This document shows positions 34,711 through 42,940 of a stretch of DNA of 64,000 nucleotides, piece after piece. The notes beneath the pieces were generated by a model that ran no database searches, had not been told where the DNA came from, and saw only the letters and a program-made list of their open reading frames with translations. Source of the stretch: an uncultured Myxococcales bacterium (GTDB lineage: Bacteria; Myxococcota_A; UBA9042); NCBI GenBank assembly GCA_903840165.1, contig CAIMEY010000002.1, positions 1-64,000 on the forward strand, in the 5' to 3' direction. The position numbers and the translations under genes are program-made. Numbering within the stretch: the first letter of the stretch is position 1; each line of letters starts with the position of its first letter.

Positions 34711-35724
34711 TTAGGGGCGCCCATGTGCGCTCGCGGGCTGTCCGTCGCGCCCCTGTAGCAGAGCTTGGGCACGCTGTCGAATCACTTCCATTTCATTATG
34801 TTCCGCCACATCTCGGACCACTGCCACCGCGGCGGGCGTGCCAATGTCGAGCAGGGCTTCGAGCGCCGCGTCCACCGTCTCAGGATGCGAGGAACCGATG
34901 CAATGTTGCAGGACTTCGATGCTCGCAGGATCGCCCAGGCGTCCCAAGGCCGCTGCGGCCACGGCAGAGAGGTCCCGGCGCGAATCTTTCGCCGCTTTTT
35001 CCAGCAAAGGTCGGGTCTTGGTCAGTTTCCGCTCGCCGGCTTCACGCGCTGCACAGACTTTTCGCCAGGTTTGCGTGTCAGACAAAAGCGAAAGAATTCG
35101 CTCATCTGTCAGCGTCCGCGCCCACAGTTCGCTCAAGGCATCGCCCACGGCCGTCTTGATCGCATCGACGCTGCGTTCTTGCAGAAATTCTGCGAGATGC
35201 TCCGCACGTTCTTGAGGCAGAGGCAGACTAACGATCAGTGTTCTTTCAGCTACTTGCGACTGAGCATGCGGGATTGGCCTCTCGGCGTGGGCCACCACAC
35301 TCAGTAGCACAGTTCCCGCCTGGGCAGGGGCACTCGCTAGGCGGGGTTCACCTTGGAGATCAAGGATTTGCCACGCAACCGTGACCATCATCGCGGCGCG
35401 CAGGCCGATGGTCTGCAGGGGTCGATCTTGCATCGCAGCTATCTGTGGATGATCGCTGAGGATTTTCCGCACCGCTTTTGTCAGCACGCCGGTGTCTACG
35501 CCGTGAACCTGTTGATCTTGCGTGGTTTCAACCTTGACATCGAGCTGCAGCAGTTGCCAGCGGCCATCGTCGGTCGGCGCTTCGGGCAGGGCAGGGGGCT
35601 TGGGCACGACCGCGGCTGACTGCACTTTGGCGGCGGACCCAGCGGGCGAGGGTGTACGTTGACAGGCCATCGCAAGGCAACTGCCTAAAACGACAATCAA
35701 AAGGCGGTGAGCGCCAGGCAGCAT
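34711..35724 (-). CDS. HEAT-like repeat lipoprotein
   Basis: 337 residues. ATG at 35724 opens a lipoprotein signal (LAMAC) and sits 1 nt past the upstream stop. The middle (about 55-210) is mixed alpha/beta. The C-terminal part (about 225-320) is HEAT-like: KAAKDSRRDLSAVAAAALGRLGDPASIEVLQHC...ETVDAALEALLDIGTPAAV. It probably acts as a protein-binding scaffold in the periplasm. Tightly coupled to the NERD-helicase gene upstream and 20 nt before murC. Confidence 0.7.
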   Translation of the reverse strand: MLPGAHRLLIVVLGSCLAMACQRTPSPAGSAAKVQSAAVVPKPPALPEAPTDDGRWQLLQLDVKVETTQDQQVHGVDTGVLTKAVRKILSDHPQIAAMQDRPLQTIGLRAAMMVTVAWQILDLQGEPRLASAPAQAGTVLLSVVAHAERPIPHAQSQVAERTLIVSLPLPQERAEHLAEFLQERSVDAIKTAVGDALSELWARTLTDERILSLLSDTQTWRKVCAAREAGERKLTKTRPLLEKAAKDSRRDLSAVAAAALGRLGDPASIEVLQHCIGSSHPETVDAALEALLDIGTPAAVAVVRDVAEHNEMEVIRQRAQALLQGRDGQPASAHGRP

Positions 35725-35725
35725 C

Positions 35726-37390
35726 TCAAACAGCCTCACGGGGCAGGGCAGCCGTTGCGTCGCCCATGACCACCAAGTGATTGACCGCGCGCGAGGCACC
35801 GATGTAGTGCAAAAGCCGCGCTTTTTCAGGAGGATAATGGTCCAGCCCCGTCAAGATCACCACCGGAGCTTCCATGCCCTTGAACGATTGCACGCCACGC
35901 AGCCGCACGGCCCCCGGCTCATCGCCAGTGGTGACGCGGTAGGGACGTAAATCGGCATCCTGCTCCAACACCGCAGAACGATTCGGGGATTGTCCGGTGA
36001 GGATCACCACATCTGCCGGCTGTACACCGCCATCGCCCAAGATCCGGCCTAGAACTCGCCGCAGCGCCTTGCCCAAGGTCGGCCGAATCGGCTCGATCTC
36101 CACCGGCACGCCCAGCGGGGCCACGCAATGATGCACCTGCAGGTCGGGCTGCACTTGGCACATATGCGCATGAATACGCTGGGTATTTCGCCAATTCGTT
36201 GTCAGCACAAGTGCCGTGTCCGCGCCTTGCACGGGGGCCGCGTCGCTGCGCAGCCGTTGGGCGTCGTCAAAGAACAGGTAGCGAATGCCGCGGTGCGGGT
36301 CGATCAGCAGCGAGTCGAGGGCTCGCCACCACAGCGGCAAAAAGTCTTGAGATTCATCGACTACCAAGGCATCAAAGCTGGGGCCATGGCGCCCTGAGAC
36401 CGCCAAAACCCGCTGGGCCAGTTCCTCATCCCAATACCGGCGGGCCGCCTCGCGTTCCGTCGGTGGACTCTGGTTGCCGGGGTCGATGCCCAGGATTTCA
36501 TAACAAAGTTCATGGAAATGGATGGCCTGCACCCGCGGCTCGTCGGCCAGGGTGGCACGAAGATGATGGCCTAGCGCCTTGTTATAACAGGTCAAAAGGA
36601 CCGTCATTCCCTGCCTGGCCAACAGCCGTGCTTTGTGCATCGCCAGCAGCGTTTTGCCAGTCCCCGCCGGGCCGTACACGGCTTGCTGCCGAACCCGCGC
36701 CAGCATGTCGAGCACGCCAAGCTGCTGCGGGCTCAACGCCACCATTTGCGCCTGCTCCTCGGCAATCCGATCCCGCAACAAAACGCGGGCTTGGCGGGGC
36801 ATGAGGAAGAGATCCTCCACCGCCCGCCACCACCACCGCGACGAAGCATTGCCCACCGCCGGATGTCGCGCAGCGTGGCGTTCCAACAGCGTTTTCGCCG
36901 CTTGGGCCAGGTTGTCCATCGACCGGCGGTCCAGCACCAACTCGGACGGCGCGTGGGCGGCAAACCCTTGACTTGGCGCGAGGATATCTGGCGCGACCAC
37001 CCCGTGCGCGGCCACAGGTCGACTCGGTACGGCCGCCGGATGCTCGGCCAGCTTGCCGACCAACAGGCCCATGGCGAGGCGCGATTGCTCAAAAGGATCA
37101 GGTAGATCGATGCGCTGCCCCAGCCCGTCCAAGCGCGTCCAATGCCGCCCGCTCGGCTCGTACATCAGACCGCCGTCGATGATGGATAATCCCAGCAGGC
37201 CCAGCAAGGGGTGAGCCAGCAGCACATCACAACCGCCATCCTGCAGGGGCTCGTGGGGGCGCGCTCGGCCAACCCAGCGTGGCGCATAGACAACCAGCCA
37301 ATCGTCGGGCAGTTCACGCAGCGCAGCGACCACCCGTCGATGGGAAGGAGGTGTTAGTCCTGACATTTCTGAAGGAATTACCCGCGCCAT
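35726..37390 (-). CDS. NERD-domain / UvrD-like helicase
   Basis: 554 residues. An N-terminal NERD-like segment (about 15-110; GCDVLLAHPLLGLLGLSIIDGG) precedes a superfamily-1 helicase core: Walker A YGPAGTGKTLLA (239-250), CYNKALGHHLR, Walker B VVDESQDF (343-350), DDAQRL, TNWRNTQRIHAH, and late motifs VQSFKGMEAPVVILTG and LHYIGASRA. NERD-helicases are thought to process DNA, and some occur in defence loci. No defence partner is evident here; the cotranscribed neighbour is the lipoprotein. Confidence 0.85.
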   Translation of the reverse strand: MARVIPSEMSGLTPPSHRRVVAALRELPDDWLVVYAPRWVGRARPHEPLQDGGCDVLLAHPLLGLLGLSIIDGGLMYEPSGRHWTRLDGLGQRIDLPDPFEQSRLAMGLLVGKLAEHPAAVPSRPVAAHGVVAPDILAPSQGFAAHAPSELVLDRRSMDNLAQAAKTLLERHAARHPAVGNASSRWWWRAVEDLFLMPRQARVLLRDRIAEEQAQMVALSPQQLGVLDMLARVRQQAVYGPAGTGKTLLAMHKARLLARQGMTVLLTCYNKALGHHLRATLADEPRVQAIHFHELCYEILGIDPGNQSPPTEREAARRYWDEELAQRVLAVSGRHGPSFDALVVDESQDFLPLWWRALDSLLIDPHRGIRYLFFDDAQRLRSDAAPVQGADTALVLTTNWRNTQRIHAHMCQVQPDLQVHHCVAPLGVPVEIEPIRPTLGKALRRVLGRILGDGGVQPADVVILTGQSPNRSAVLEQDADLRPYRVTTGDEPGAVRLRGVQSFKGMEAPVVILTGLDHYPPEKARLLHYIGASRAVNHLVVMGDATAALPREAV

Positions 37391-37425
37391 GACCGTCTCT
37401 CGCCCCCGATTGCACCTGTGGCATG

Positions 37426-39465
37426 CTAGGGTGCCAGGGCCTTGACCGCAACGTGCCAGGCACCTTTGTCGGCGTTATCGACGTCCGCCTCGAGCGATTG
37501 CAGCCAGGCGAGCAATTCCGGGGCGGCATGTTTGCCCTTTAAATACAGTGATATTTCTTCTTTGGCCAAGTCCAGCCGGCGCAATCGCAGGGCAGCACGC
37601 ACCGCTGTTCGATGCGCCCGGTCATAATCCGGTTGCGCCGCAAGCGCTTGACGGCACAACTCAAGGGCCTGGGCCGCATGCCCCGCCTGCAGTTCGGCCA
37701 CAGCGAGATTGCCAAGAATTGGCGCACTTGCTGGGCTATAGCGATGCGCCTGCCTCAGCAACTGCACCCCCAAGCCTGGCTGCCGGGGCGTGATCAGCGC
37801 CGCGATGACGCCCAGCTGGGCCGACAAATGACTAGCAAAGACGGGGCTTTGTTCGCAATCGAACCGCGTGCAGCTGGCCTCCGCCGCAAGACTAAGGGCC
37901 TGCACGCGCTGCTCAACGCTCTGGGGCGACTGACTGGCTTGCAGCAGTTGGCTCCACGGCAGCCCCCACTGCAAATGCCCAGCAATTTGACTATCTTCCT
38001 CGGGCTGTCCGGGCTGCCATAGCACCGGGCCCTGGTCCAAAGCGGGGCGCAGCCAAGTCTTGAGGCGCTCGGCCGGCCTGGCCCCACTGCGCACGGCGGC
38101 CTGGGTCGCTTGCCACGCCGGATTATTCGTGCGCGCAGAAAGCCAGCCTAAGGTAAAGAAATCACGTGTAAAAACGATGGGAAGGCACAGGCTGTCGGGC
38201 CGAACACCTTCCGCCACCTGGGACCACAGGCACGCCGAGGCGGTGTGATCGGCGGAGGCCAGCAGCAGGGAGCCGGGCTCGACGTCGTGCCATAGGTCGT
38301 CGGCGCCTTGGCCCGCGGCCCGCACATCGGCCATCGGGGCCTGTTTGAGCGTTAGGAGCCCTAAGAGACAAGTTCCTGTGAATATAGCTAAAACACCGAC
38401 ATGCCCCAAGACCTTCCGCCGCGCATAGAGCCCCTGCACACACCCTTCGAGCCCCTGAGCAGCCAGAATCCCGATGCCGATCAGGACCAGTAGTCCGGCC
38501 TGATCATCGCGTAATCCCATGGGGTTCACCCATGCTGAATAGGCGGCGTCACAGCCAATGATGCCCAGGGTGGCGACCGTCCAGCGACGTCTGTTGCCAA
38601 GGCCATGCCACGCGCCAAACAAGGCGGGAATAGCTAGGAAAATCAGATGATTCTTGGATGCCGCCAGGAAGTGCCACAGCGCCAGAGGGCCACTGCCCGC
38701 GCCCATTCGGTCGGCAAAAGCGGCGCGAATCGAGGCGGCAGAAACGTGGCGCCACAGGGCAAAAGCGCTGCGTACGTCGCCCCAGGACAGGCCCGGTATG
38801 CGATGGGCGGACAGGGGCAAGTAGCTGATCAGCATGGCTAAAGTGACAATGCCGAGCAGGGCCGACGCCAACGGCAAGACCACATCCGGCCGCCGCCTCA
38901 AGAGCAGGGGCTTGGCAAGCTGAATCCAGAAAAGGCCTGCAATCAAGCCGGCTTCTGCGTGCACAGCCGTGCCAATCGCCGCCAGGACCGGCAGCGCCAG
39001 GAGCGCCTGCGGACGGGGCAGACCGTGCCACACCGCTAGGCTCGCGGCCACGACCAGCCAAACTTGCGGGTAGACCTCGGTCGCCCGCACGTGCATCAGA
39101 AGGGCCCCTTGCAGTAAAGGCAGCAGAATCAAAGGAGCTATGTGCCAGCGAAAGCCAGGGCCCGGCAGCCAGTCGGCCCGCAGCCACAGCGCTATAGCGG
39201 CCACCGCAGCGACCGCGCCCATGAGGTGTACCCGAAGGGCCAGATTCGCCAGGGGAATGAGCGACCAGACATGGCCTTGGAGGACAAAGAAGGAAAATCC
39301 GGTCGGATGGGGGACGCCGAGAACCGCAGCAGAAGCACCGAGTTCGCCGGCATCAAACCATGCGACCGAAGGTGCTAGAAATGCCGTTAGCGCGGCCACG
39401 ACCAGGGCGGGCGCCAGCCAAATGGAGGCGTTCGCTGAGGGCGGGGCAGAGAGGCGGTCGGCCAC
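37426..39465 (-). CDS. DUF2723-family membrane glycosyltransferase with TPR tail
   Basis: 679 residues. N-terminal half: about 11 membrane segments with the DUF2723 signature DAGELGASAAVLGVPHPTGFSFF (about 38-60), a family related to eukaryotic TMEM260 protein O-mannosyltransferase. C-terminal half (about 420-679): soluble with TPR-like helices (PILGNLAVAELQAGHAAQALELCRQALAAQPDYDRA). It probably transfers lipid-linked sugar to exported proteins. Start is GTG at 39465. A full-spacing copy of the interspersed repeat (R15) lies in frame within a membrane segment. Confidence 0.82.
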   Translation of the reverse strand: MADRLSAPPSANASIWLAPALVVAALTAFLAPSVAWFDAGELGASAAVLGVPHPTGFSFFVLQGHVWSLIPLANLALRVHLMGAVAAVAAIALWLRADWLPGPGFRWHIAPLILLPLLQGALLMHVRATEVYPQVWLVVAASLAVWHGLPRPQALLALPVLAAIGTAVHAEAGLIAGLFWIQLAKPLLLRRRPDVVLPLASALLGIVTLAMLISYLPLSAHRIPGLSWGDVRSAFALWRHVSAASIRAAFADRMGAGSGPLALWHFLAASKNHLIFLAIPALFGAWHGLGNRRRWTVATLGIIGCDAAYSAWVNPMGLRDDQAGLLVLIGIGILAAQGLEGCVQGLYARRKVLGHVGVLAIFTGTCLLGLLTLKQAPMADVRAAGQGADDLWHDVEPGSLLLASADHTASACLWSQVAEGVRPDSLCLPIVFTRDFFTLGWLSARTNNPAWQATQAAVRSGARPAERLKTWLRPALDQGPVLWQPGQPEEDSQIAGHLQWGLPWSQLLQASQSPQSVEQRVQALSLAAEASCTRFDCEQSPVFASHLSAQLGVIAALITPRQPGLGVQLLRQAHRYSPASAPILGNLAVAELQAGHAAQALELCRQALAAQPDYDRAHRTAVRAALRLRRLDLAKEEISLYLKGKHAAPELLAWLQSLEADVDNADKGAWHVAVKALAP
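38355..38378 (+). repeat. 24-bp interspersed element, copy R15 (inside a CDS)
   Basis: GGAGCCCT, AGAGA, AA and CCTG at the fixed spacing, antisense to and in frame within the DUF2723 gene (encoding part of TCLLGLLTL). The only copy I found right of 22.3 kb. Confidence 0.65.
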
Positions 39466-39543
39466 GGGGACCCTTGTCAGGTGGACAGCCTGGGCGCGTG
39501 CGGTTCGGGCGGTACGCGAGCCGTTGCCAGATGCCTAGGGTGA

Positions 39544-41376
39544 TTAGGGGCCGGGCAGAAATATTTCGACGTGATTTTGGGGCGCTAAGACACCGCCGTC
39601 GACGGCAAATCCACCCGCCAAGACCACTGCGCCCGCCAGTGGCGCTGTGCCCGTCAGGAGTGCGGCACCAGCACCAAATCGCGGTTTGTCGAGGGCAACC
39701 AGGGCCTTACCCTTGCCGGTGCTGTCAAACCACACGGCATCACCGCGCACTTGCAGGCCGGCATCCAGGCCACCGATCACCAGAGCGGACCCATCGGCAA
39801 GGGCCACGGCGGTTGATAAAAGCCGTTGCAAATCAGCAGCATTGACGGCCCCTACTTCGGCCGGGCTGATGAGAACTGTGGGAATCGCGTTGGTCAGGTC
39901 GACCTTGATGAGCAAAGCGCCCAAGTCGGCGCCGCTGCTAGAGACCTGATCTTCGAGGAAAAGCGCCTTCTTGCTCGCGCCGACCAGCAACCAGTCGCCG
40001 CTGCCCAAGTGGACCAAGTCGCCGCCGTGCACCAGCGCGGTGTTGTCCAAGACGCCCGAGACCGAAGCGGCCAGCCACACATCTTTAGCAGCATCGTAGA
40101 TCTCAATGAGCGGCGTCCCGGGGCTCTTTCGACCGCCTAACAGCATGACTTTTTGGCATAATCCGCCTGTCGATGCAAGGCAAGCTACAGCTGCCCGAGC
40201 CCGGCCGGTCTGCATGGTCGCCGGTTGTTCGGTGCAACTGGCGCTACCGCCTGAAATTGTGCATAAAGTGCCCTGTCCGGTGCGGGTGTCGGCTGCTTGA
40301 ATCGGCAGTTTCGCGCCGCCGGCGATGAGCAGGCGTTCGCCGTTGGCACCCTTGACGCGGACGACGGCCGGAAAGACCAGCGAGGAAGTTAGGGTGGCTA
40401 CTGCTGCAGATTGATTGTGGATATCGATGGCCGCGACTTGAGGCGACACAGCGCACCCGGCCCCACCGCCGCCCACACAACCGCTGGCGTCAAGGGTCGT
40501 CGTCAGACTAGTTCCAGCAGTTAGACCTACTTGCGCGCCATTGGCTCCGCCCGCCTGGACAAACTGACCAGCTGCTAAGGCCGCGGCGCTGCCGAGCCCC
40601 ACTTCATTCACAGGCGTCGTGGGTTGGACGACGCTGAACAGGCCCAAGGTCGGGTCAAAAACCTCGACCCAATCGACCGTGGCCTTCCAAATGCCCGCTG
40701 TTTCCGAACTCAGGCCTCCAGTCACGGCGACGGTGCCATCGGCTAGGCTAAGGACGGAGGGAAAGCCGCGGCGAACGGCACCATTGAGAGGAAAAAGCGT
40801 GTCAATCACGCAGGTTCCACCCTTGCTGCACGTTGCGTTCTTGTGCACGCCCTTGCATTCAGCGTCAGAATTGCAGGACTTTGCCTGGGCCTGCTTGGCG
40901 ATATCCTCGCTGGCTGCAACGAGCGGAAGTCCTGTAAATTGGCCTACTTCCAAGGGCTGGACATAGTAAGGATGCTGCTGCGACTGCCCGCTGGTCTGGG
41001 CCGCCACGGAAATAGCGCCGCGAAAGGCCAAGAAACGCAAGGTGGTACACGTGCCACCCTTGAACAATTCTAAGCGCATGGAGTAGCCAGAGCCGGTCTC
41101 CAGCGGATTGACGGTGAGGACCTCCTGGGCCGTGTAGGGCACGCAACTAGAGTCAAATACAGGAGAACTGGGGCTGTCGCGGTAGACACGTAGGCGCAAT
41201 GCGTCCACGTCCGGCAGGGCCCCGGTCAGGGCCAACGAGAGCACACCGACGCCCGGCGTTGAGGAACTGGCTGCAGAAGCAGGTGAATTCGGATTGGCTG
41301 CGCAGCCTGCGACCGTGACCGCAATTGCGGCTGCGAAGCTCGACCAGATGCGCAGTGTCTCAGAGGAATATCCCAT
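39544..41376 (-). CDS. Kelch-like beta-propeller lipoprotein
   Basis: 610 residues with a lipoprotein signal (VTVAGC). A beta domain (about 40-150) is followed by a short Cys segment (SCNSDAECKGVHKNATCSKGGTC). The rest repeats GGL/GGR-type kelch blades (LADGTVAVTGGL, GERLLIAGGA, VMLLGGRKSPGTPLIEIYDAAKDVW, LADGSALVIGGLD, GAVVLAGGF). It is expected at the cell surface. No catalytic residues can be assigned. Confidence 0.78.
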   Translation of the reverse strand: MGYSSETLRIWSSFAAAIAVTVAGCAANPNSPASAASSSTPGVGVLSLALTGALPDVDALRLRVYRDSPSSPVFDSSCVPYTAQEVLTVNPLETGSGYSMRLELFKGGTCTTLRFLAFRGAISVAAQTSGQSQQHPYYVQPLEVGQFTGLPLVAASEDIAKQAQAKSCNSDAECKGVHKNATCSKGGTCVIDTLFPLNGAVRRGFPSVLSLADGTVAVTGGLSSETAGIWKATVDWVEVFDPTLGLFSVVQPTTPVNEVGLGSAAALAAGQFVQAGGANGAQVGLTAGTSLTTTLDASGCVGGGGAGCAVSPQVAAIDIHNQSAAVATLTSSLVFPAVVRVKGANGERLLIAGGAKLPIQAADTRTGQGTLCTISGGSASCTEQPATMQTGRARAAVACLASTGGLCQKVMLLGGRKSPGTPLIEIYDAAKDVWLAASVSGVLDNTALVHGGDLVHLGSGDWLLVGASKKALFLEDQVSSSGADLGALLIKVDLTNAIPTVLISPAEVGAVNAADLQRLLSTAVALADGSALVIGGLDAGLQVRGDAVWFDSTGKGKALVALDKPRFGAGAALLTGTAPLAGAVVLAGGFAVDGGVLAPQNHVEIFLPGP

Positions 41377-41478
41377 TGGTCTCCAAACCTTCGGCGGCGA
41401 TCGCCTCGCCTGTGCCTGCGGGCCGTGGATGGCGTGCAGGGTAGGCGTGGCGGCCTCAACACACCGGCTGAGGGGTCG

Positions 41479-42489
41479 CTACTGCCCCGTTCCCGAGCTG
41501 AATACTGGGTCTAAGTGCGCGTTATTGCTATCCAAAGTGAAGGAGGCGGCCCCAGTCGGCGTTTTGGCCTTTTGCGTGGCCAGCAAAATCGCTGTAGTAG
41601 CACCCGCAACGACTACGCCGCCGACGATGGTCCAGAACCACCATTTTTGCGTGATGGAACGGTCACTTCCGTCGCCCTTGCCCGCTGGCACGTTGGCCAT
41701 TTGCTCTAGGGCCACCATCTTCTCGACAGTTTGGCCCGACGGCACCGTAACTCGGCCACTCCATTCGCGAAATCCGGCTCGAACAATGCGAACCGTATGG
41801 CTTCCGGCGGCGACGCTCAGGCCGCCTTTGTCCTCCGTATTGCCGACCATTTGATCGTCAACGTAGATCAGCGCCGTGCCACCGCCAAACAGGGAAACCT
41901 TTAGTTTCCCGGGAGATTCGGTCGAGCTCGGCATGTCCACGGGCCCGAGCAGCACCACCAAGGCGCGCGCGATCGCGGAGGCCGGCTTGTCGAGGTCTAG
42001 CGTCTGCTGGGTGGTCTGAGCTACGCGGCCGGCCGTCACATCAATGACGCGCATGTTCAGCTGTAAGCCGGCACCAGCTTTGGCAATTTCCGAGTAGACA
42101 ACGAGTTGAGCTCCGTACTTATTGCCGATGCGCCCCAGGCACTCGACACCGGCCTCGGTGCACTCAAACTCGAACATTTCCTCAACCAAGTCAGCGTTTG
42201 CTTGGACGATTTCCAGCTGCCGATACTTCGCTGCGTGGCCAAAGACTTCCTTGGTCAGGGCCATGCGCGGCCCATCGGCCACGGCACCGCTTTCTGCCCT
42301 TAGAATCAAGACCTTCTGCTTGCCAGTAGCAGCTGCGGGCGCGTCAGCATAGCTCACGCAGGGCAGGCTGACGGCAGCCGGTACCAGCACGCCAAACAGC
42401 ATCAGCCAGGGAATCAGTCGGGCGGCGAAGTTGGTGAGAATTGGCATTGAAAAACCAACGATATTGGGCGTTTTAGCCCTCTTGGGCAT
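41479..42489 (-). CDS. PEGA-domain protein
   Basis: 336 residues from ATG 42489 (AGGGGG upstream). A hydrophobic N-terminal signal segment (about 20-45), then an alpha/beta domain (about 50-190; KVLILRAESGAVADG, GAQLVVYSEIAKAGAGLQLNMRVIDVTAG) resembling TolB-N-like domains in myxobacterial signalling proteins. A PEGA beta repeat follows (about 195-262; GGGTALIYVDDQMVGNTEDKG). A single membrane segment lies near 283-303 and a short tail at the end. Probably envelope-associated. Confidence 0.75.
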   Translation of the reverse strand: MPKRAKTPNIVGFSMPILTNFAARLIPWLMLFGVLVPAAVSLPCVSYADAPAAATGKQKVLILRAESGAVADGPRMALTKEVFGHAAKYRQLEIVQANADLVEEMFEFECTEAGVECLGRIGNKYGAQLVVYSEIAKAGAGLQLNMRVIDVTAGRVAQTTQQTLDLDKPASAIARALVVLLGPVDMPSSTESPGKLKVSLFGGGTALIYVDDQMVGNTEDKGGLSVAAGSHTVRIVRAGFREWSGRVTVPSGQTVEKMVALEQMANVPAGKGDGSDRSITQKWWFWTIVGGVVVAGATTAILLATQKAKTPTGAASFTLDSNNAHLDPVFSSGTGQ

Positions 42490-42940
42490 TGCTGCCCCCT
42501 GGAGGTGCCATGGCAGAGCGAGCAAGGCCGGACTCCTCGCGTGCCGCTCGACGATCGCAAGCAAAACGACTTGCGAGTGCGGGGGCGCGCAGCCTGGATG
42601 CTAGGGGTGCCTCCCGGGGGTGTCAACCAACGGTCGCTGGTTGCGCTAAACAACGCAAATCGCAAGCAGTTTTTAGCGTGCGCGCCCCCAGACTCTGTCT
42701 CCTGGCGGCGTCCGGCACGGTCAGCAGGTCCTTCGCCCCTGGATTCTGATTGCCTATCGGCGAGCAACGTACCCGGCGGGCGCTAAGACTTTGACCTGCA
42801 GAGTCGCGGGGAATCGGTGTAGTAATGCTCAGTTGCGTTCCAAGGCGCGGCGAAACTCGACCCCGGCTTGCAGTCTGCCCTTGCTACGGTACAGTGCCGG
42901 GCGTCACAAGCACCGATTCTTGGTGCCGTTCGAGGCCCCC
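42490..42940. other. Divergent intergenic region
   Basis: 451 bp between the PEGA gene and the 42941 gene. Short frames on both strands are Arg/Ser-rich shadows. I see no repeat, RNA gene or hairpin worth naming. Confidence 0.4.
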
